Assembly: GCA_964555685.1 (NCBI GenBank)
Contig: CAZKTO010000059.1
Coordinates: forward strand, 1 to 19,904
Direction of reading: 5' to 3'
DNA: 19,904 bases
Source of the DNA: CAZKTO01 sp964555685
GTDB taxonomy: Bacteria; Chloroflexota; Dehalococcoidia; SHYB01
Shown piece by piece: positions 19,849-19,904 of this stretch. The position numbers were made by a program, and so were the translations under genes. The notes below the pieces were generated by a model. It was not told the origin of the DNA. It saw only the letters and a program-made list of their open reading frames with translations, and searched no databases. Position 1 is the first letter of the stretch, and each line of letters opens with the position of its first letter.

Positions 19849-19904
19849 CCCTAACCCCCTGGCCCCCCTTCGGAAGACTCAGGGCAGGCTCTTCCCTAAA
19901 GAGG
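19849..19904 (-). repeat. Composite repeat at the right edge, truncated by the window
   Basis: On the minus strand it starts CCTCTTTAGGGAAG and ends GGGGGTTAGGGC, as does the block at about 3064-3098. Between these it carries an AGCCTGCCCTGAG...CGAAGGG unit (19866-19890), also seen at 5271-5295 and 13145-13170. Confidence 0.75.

Noticed and set aside
1..19904. CRISPR array
   Set aside because: No regularly spaced direct repeats were seen; the repeats present are palindromic, scattered and irregularly spaced.

Overview
The window is about 20 kb of dense, GC-rich bacterial chromosome. Gene content, frequent GTG starts, a 141-residue S12 with a long N-terminal insertion, a DUF6941-type protein, a PAC2-family protein and a genome littered with GC-rich palindromic repeats together suggest an uncultured Chloroflexota lineage, probably Dehalococcoidia-like. 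This placement is an inference from style and family content. No 16S rRNA or other decisive marker is present.

Layout. Positions 1-2764 (minus): the str operon rpsL-rpsG-fusA, with fusA cut by the left edge, driven by a textbook sigma70 promoter at 2829-2857. Positions 2765-3146: no gene, but promoter plus repeats. Positions 3147-4239 (minus): a tandem dimeric alpha/beta-barrel protein followed by pterin-4a-carbinolamine dehydratase. Positions 4367-5242 (plus): a PAC2-family protein. Positions 5297-11053 (minus): queG, a FabL/FabI-like reductase, a HEAT-repeat protein, and the TldE/TldD protease pair, transcribed from an A+T-rich divergent promoter region shared with nth. Positions 11290-13124 (plus): nth and argC with a 4-base ATGA overlap, then a palindromic repeat, tRNA-Glu(UUC), a glycerophosphodiester phosphodiesterase, a GlcG/HbpS-like protein and a DUF6941-like protein. 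Positions 15359-16722 (minus): comF and the long-form hibernation factor, the latter with its own promoter and an intrinsic terminator downstream. Positions 16838-17539 (plus): a HAD hydrolase. Positions 17604-18857 (plus): a compact three-gene operon of clearly lower GC. Positions 18907-19614 (minus): a dienelactone hydrolase. The right end is repeat DNA.

Most genes are housekeeping: translation (S12, S7, EF-G, tRNA-Glu, HPF), tRNA modification (QueG), DNA repair (Nth), arginine synthesis (ArgC) and fatty-acid reduction. The exception is the overlapping operon at 17604-18857. It encodes a TIR-like protein with a C-terminal membrane helix, a 142-residue protein of no family I can name, and a HEPN-domain protein. 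TIR and HEPN are both recurrent effector folds of prokaryotic immunity and toxin-antitoxin systems. Their translational coupling in a compositionally distinct island is the best candidate here for an undescribed defence or abortive-infection module.

A second theme is repeat biology. Five copies of a 16-bp palindrome CCCCGA-N4-TCGGGG, four copies of an AGCCTGCCCTGAG-type unit (one nested inside another repeat), a CCCTCTCCC hairpin and a 29-bp GTAGGGGCGGG palindrome sit at gene borders. In places they supply the first or last codons of genes such as queG.
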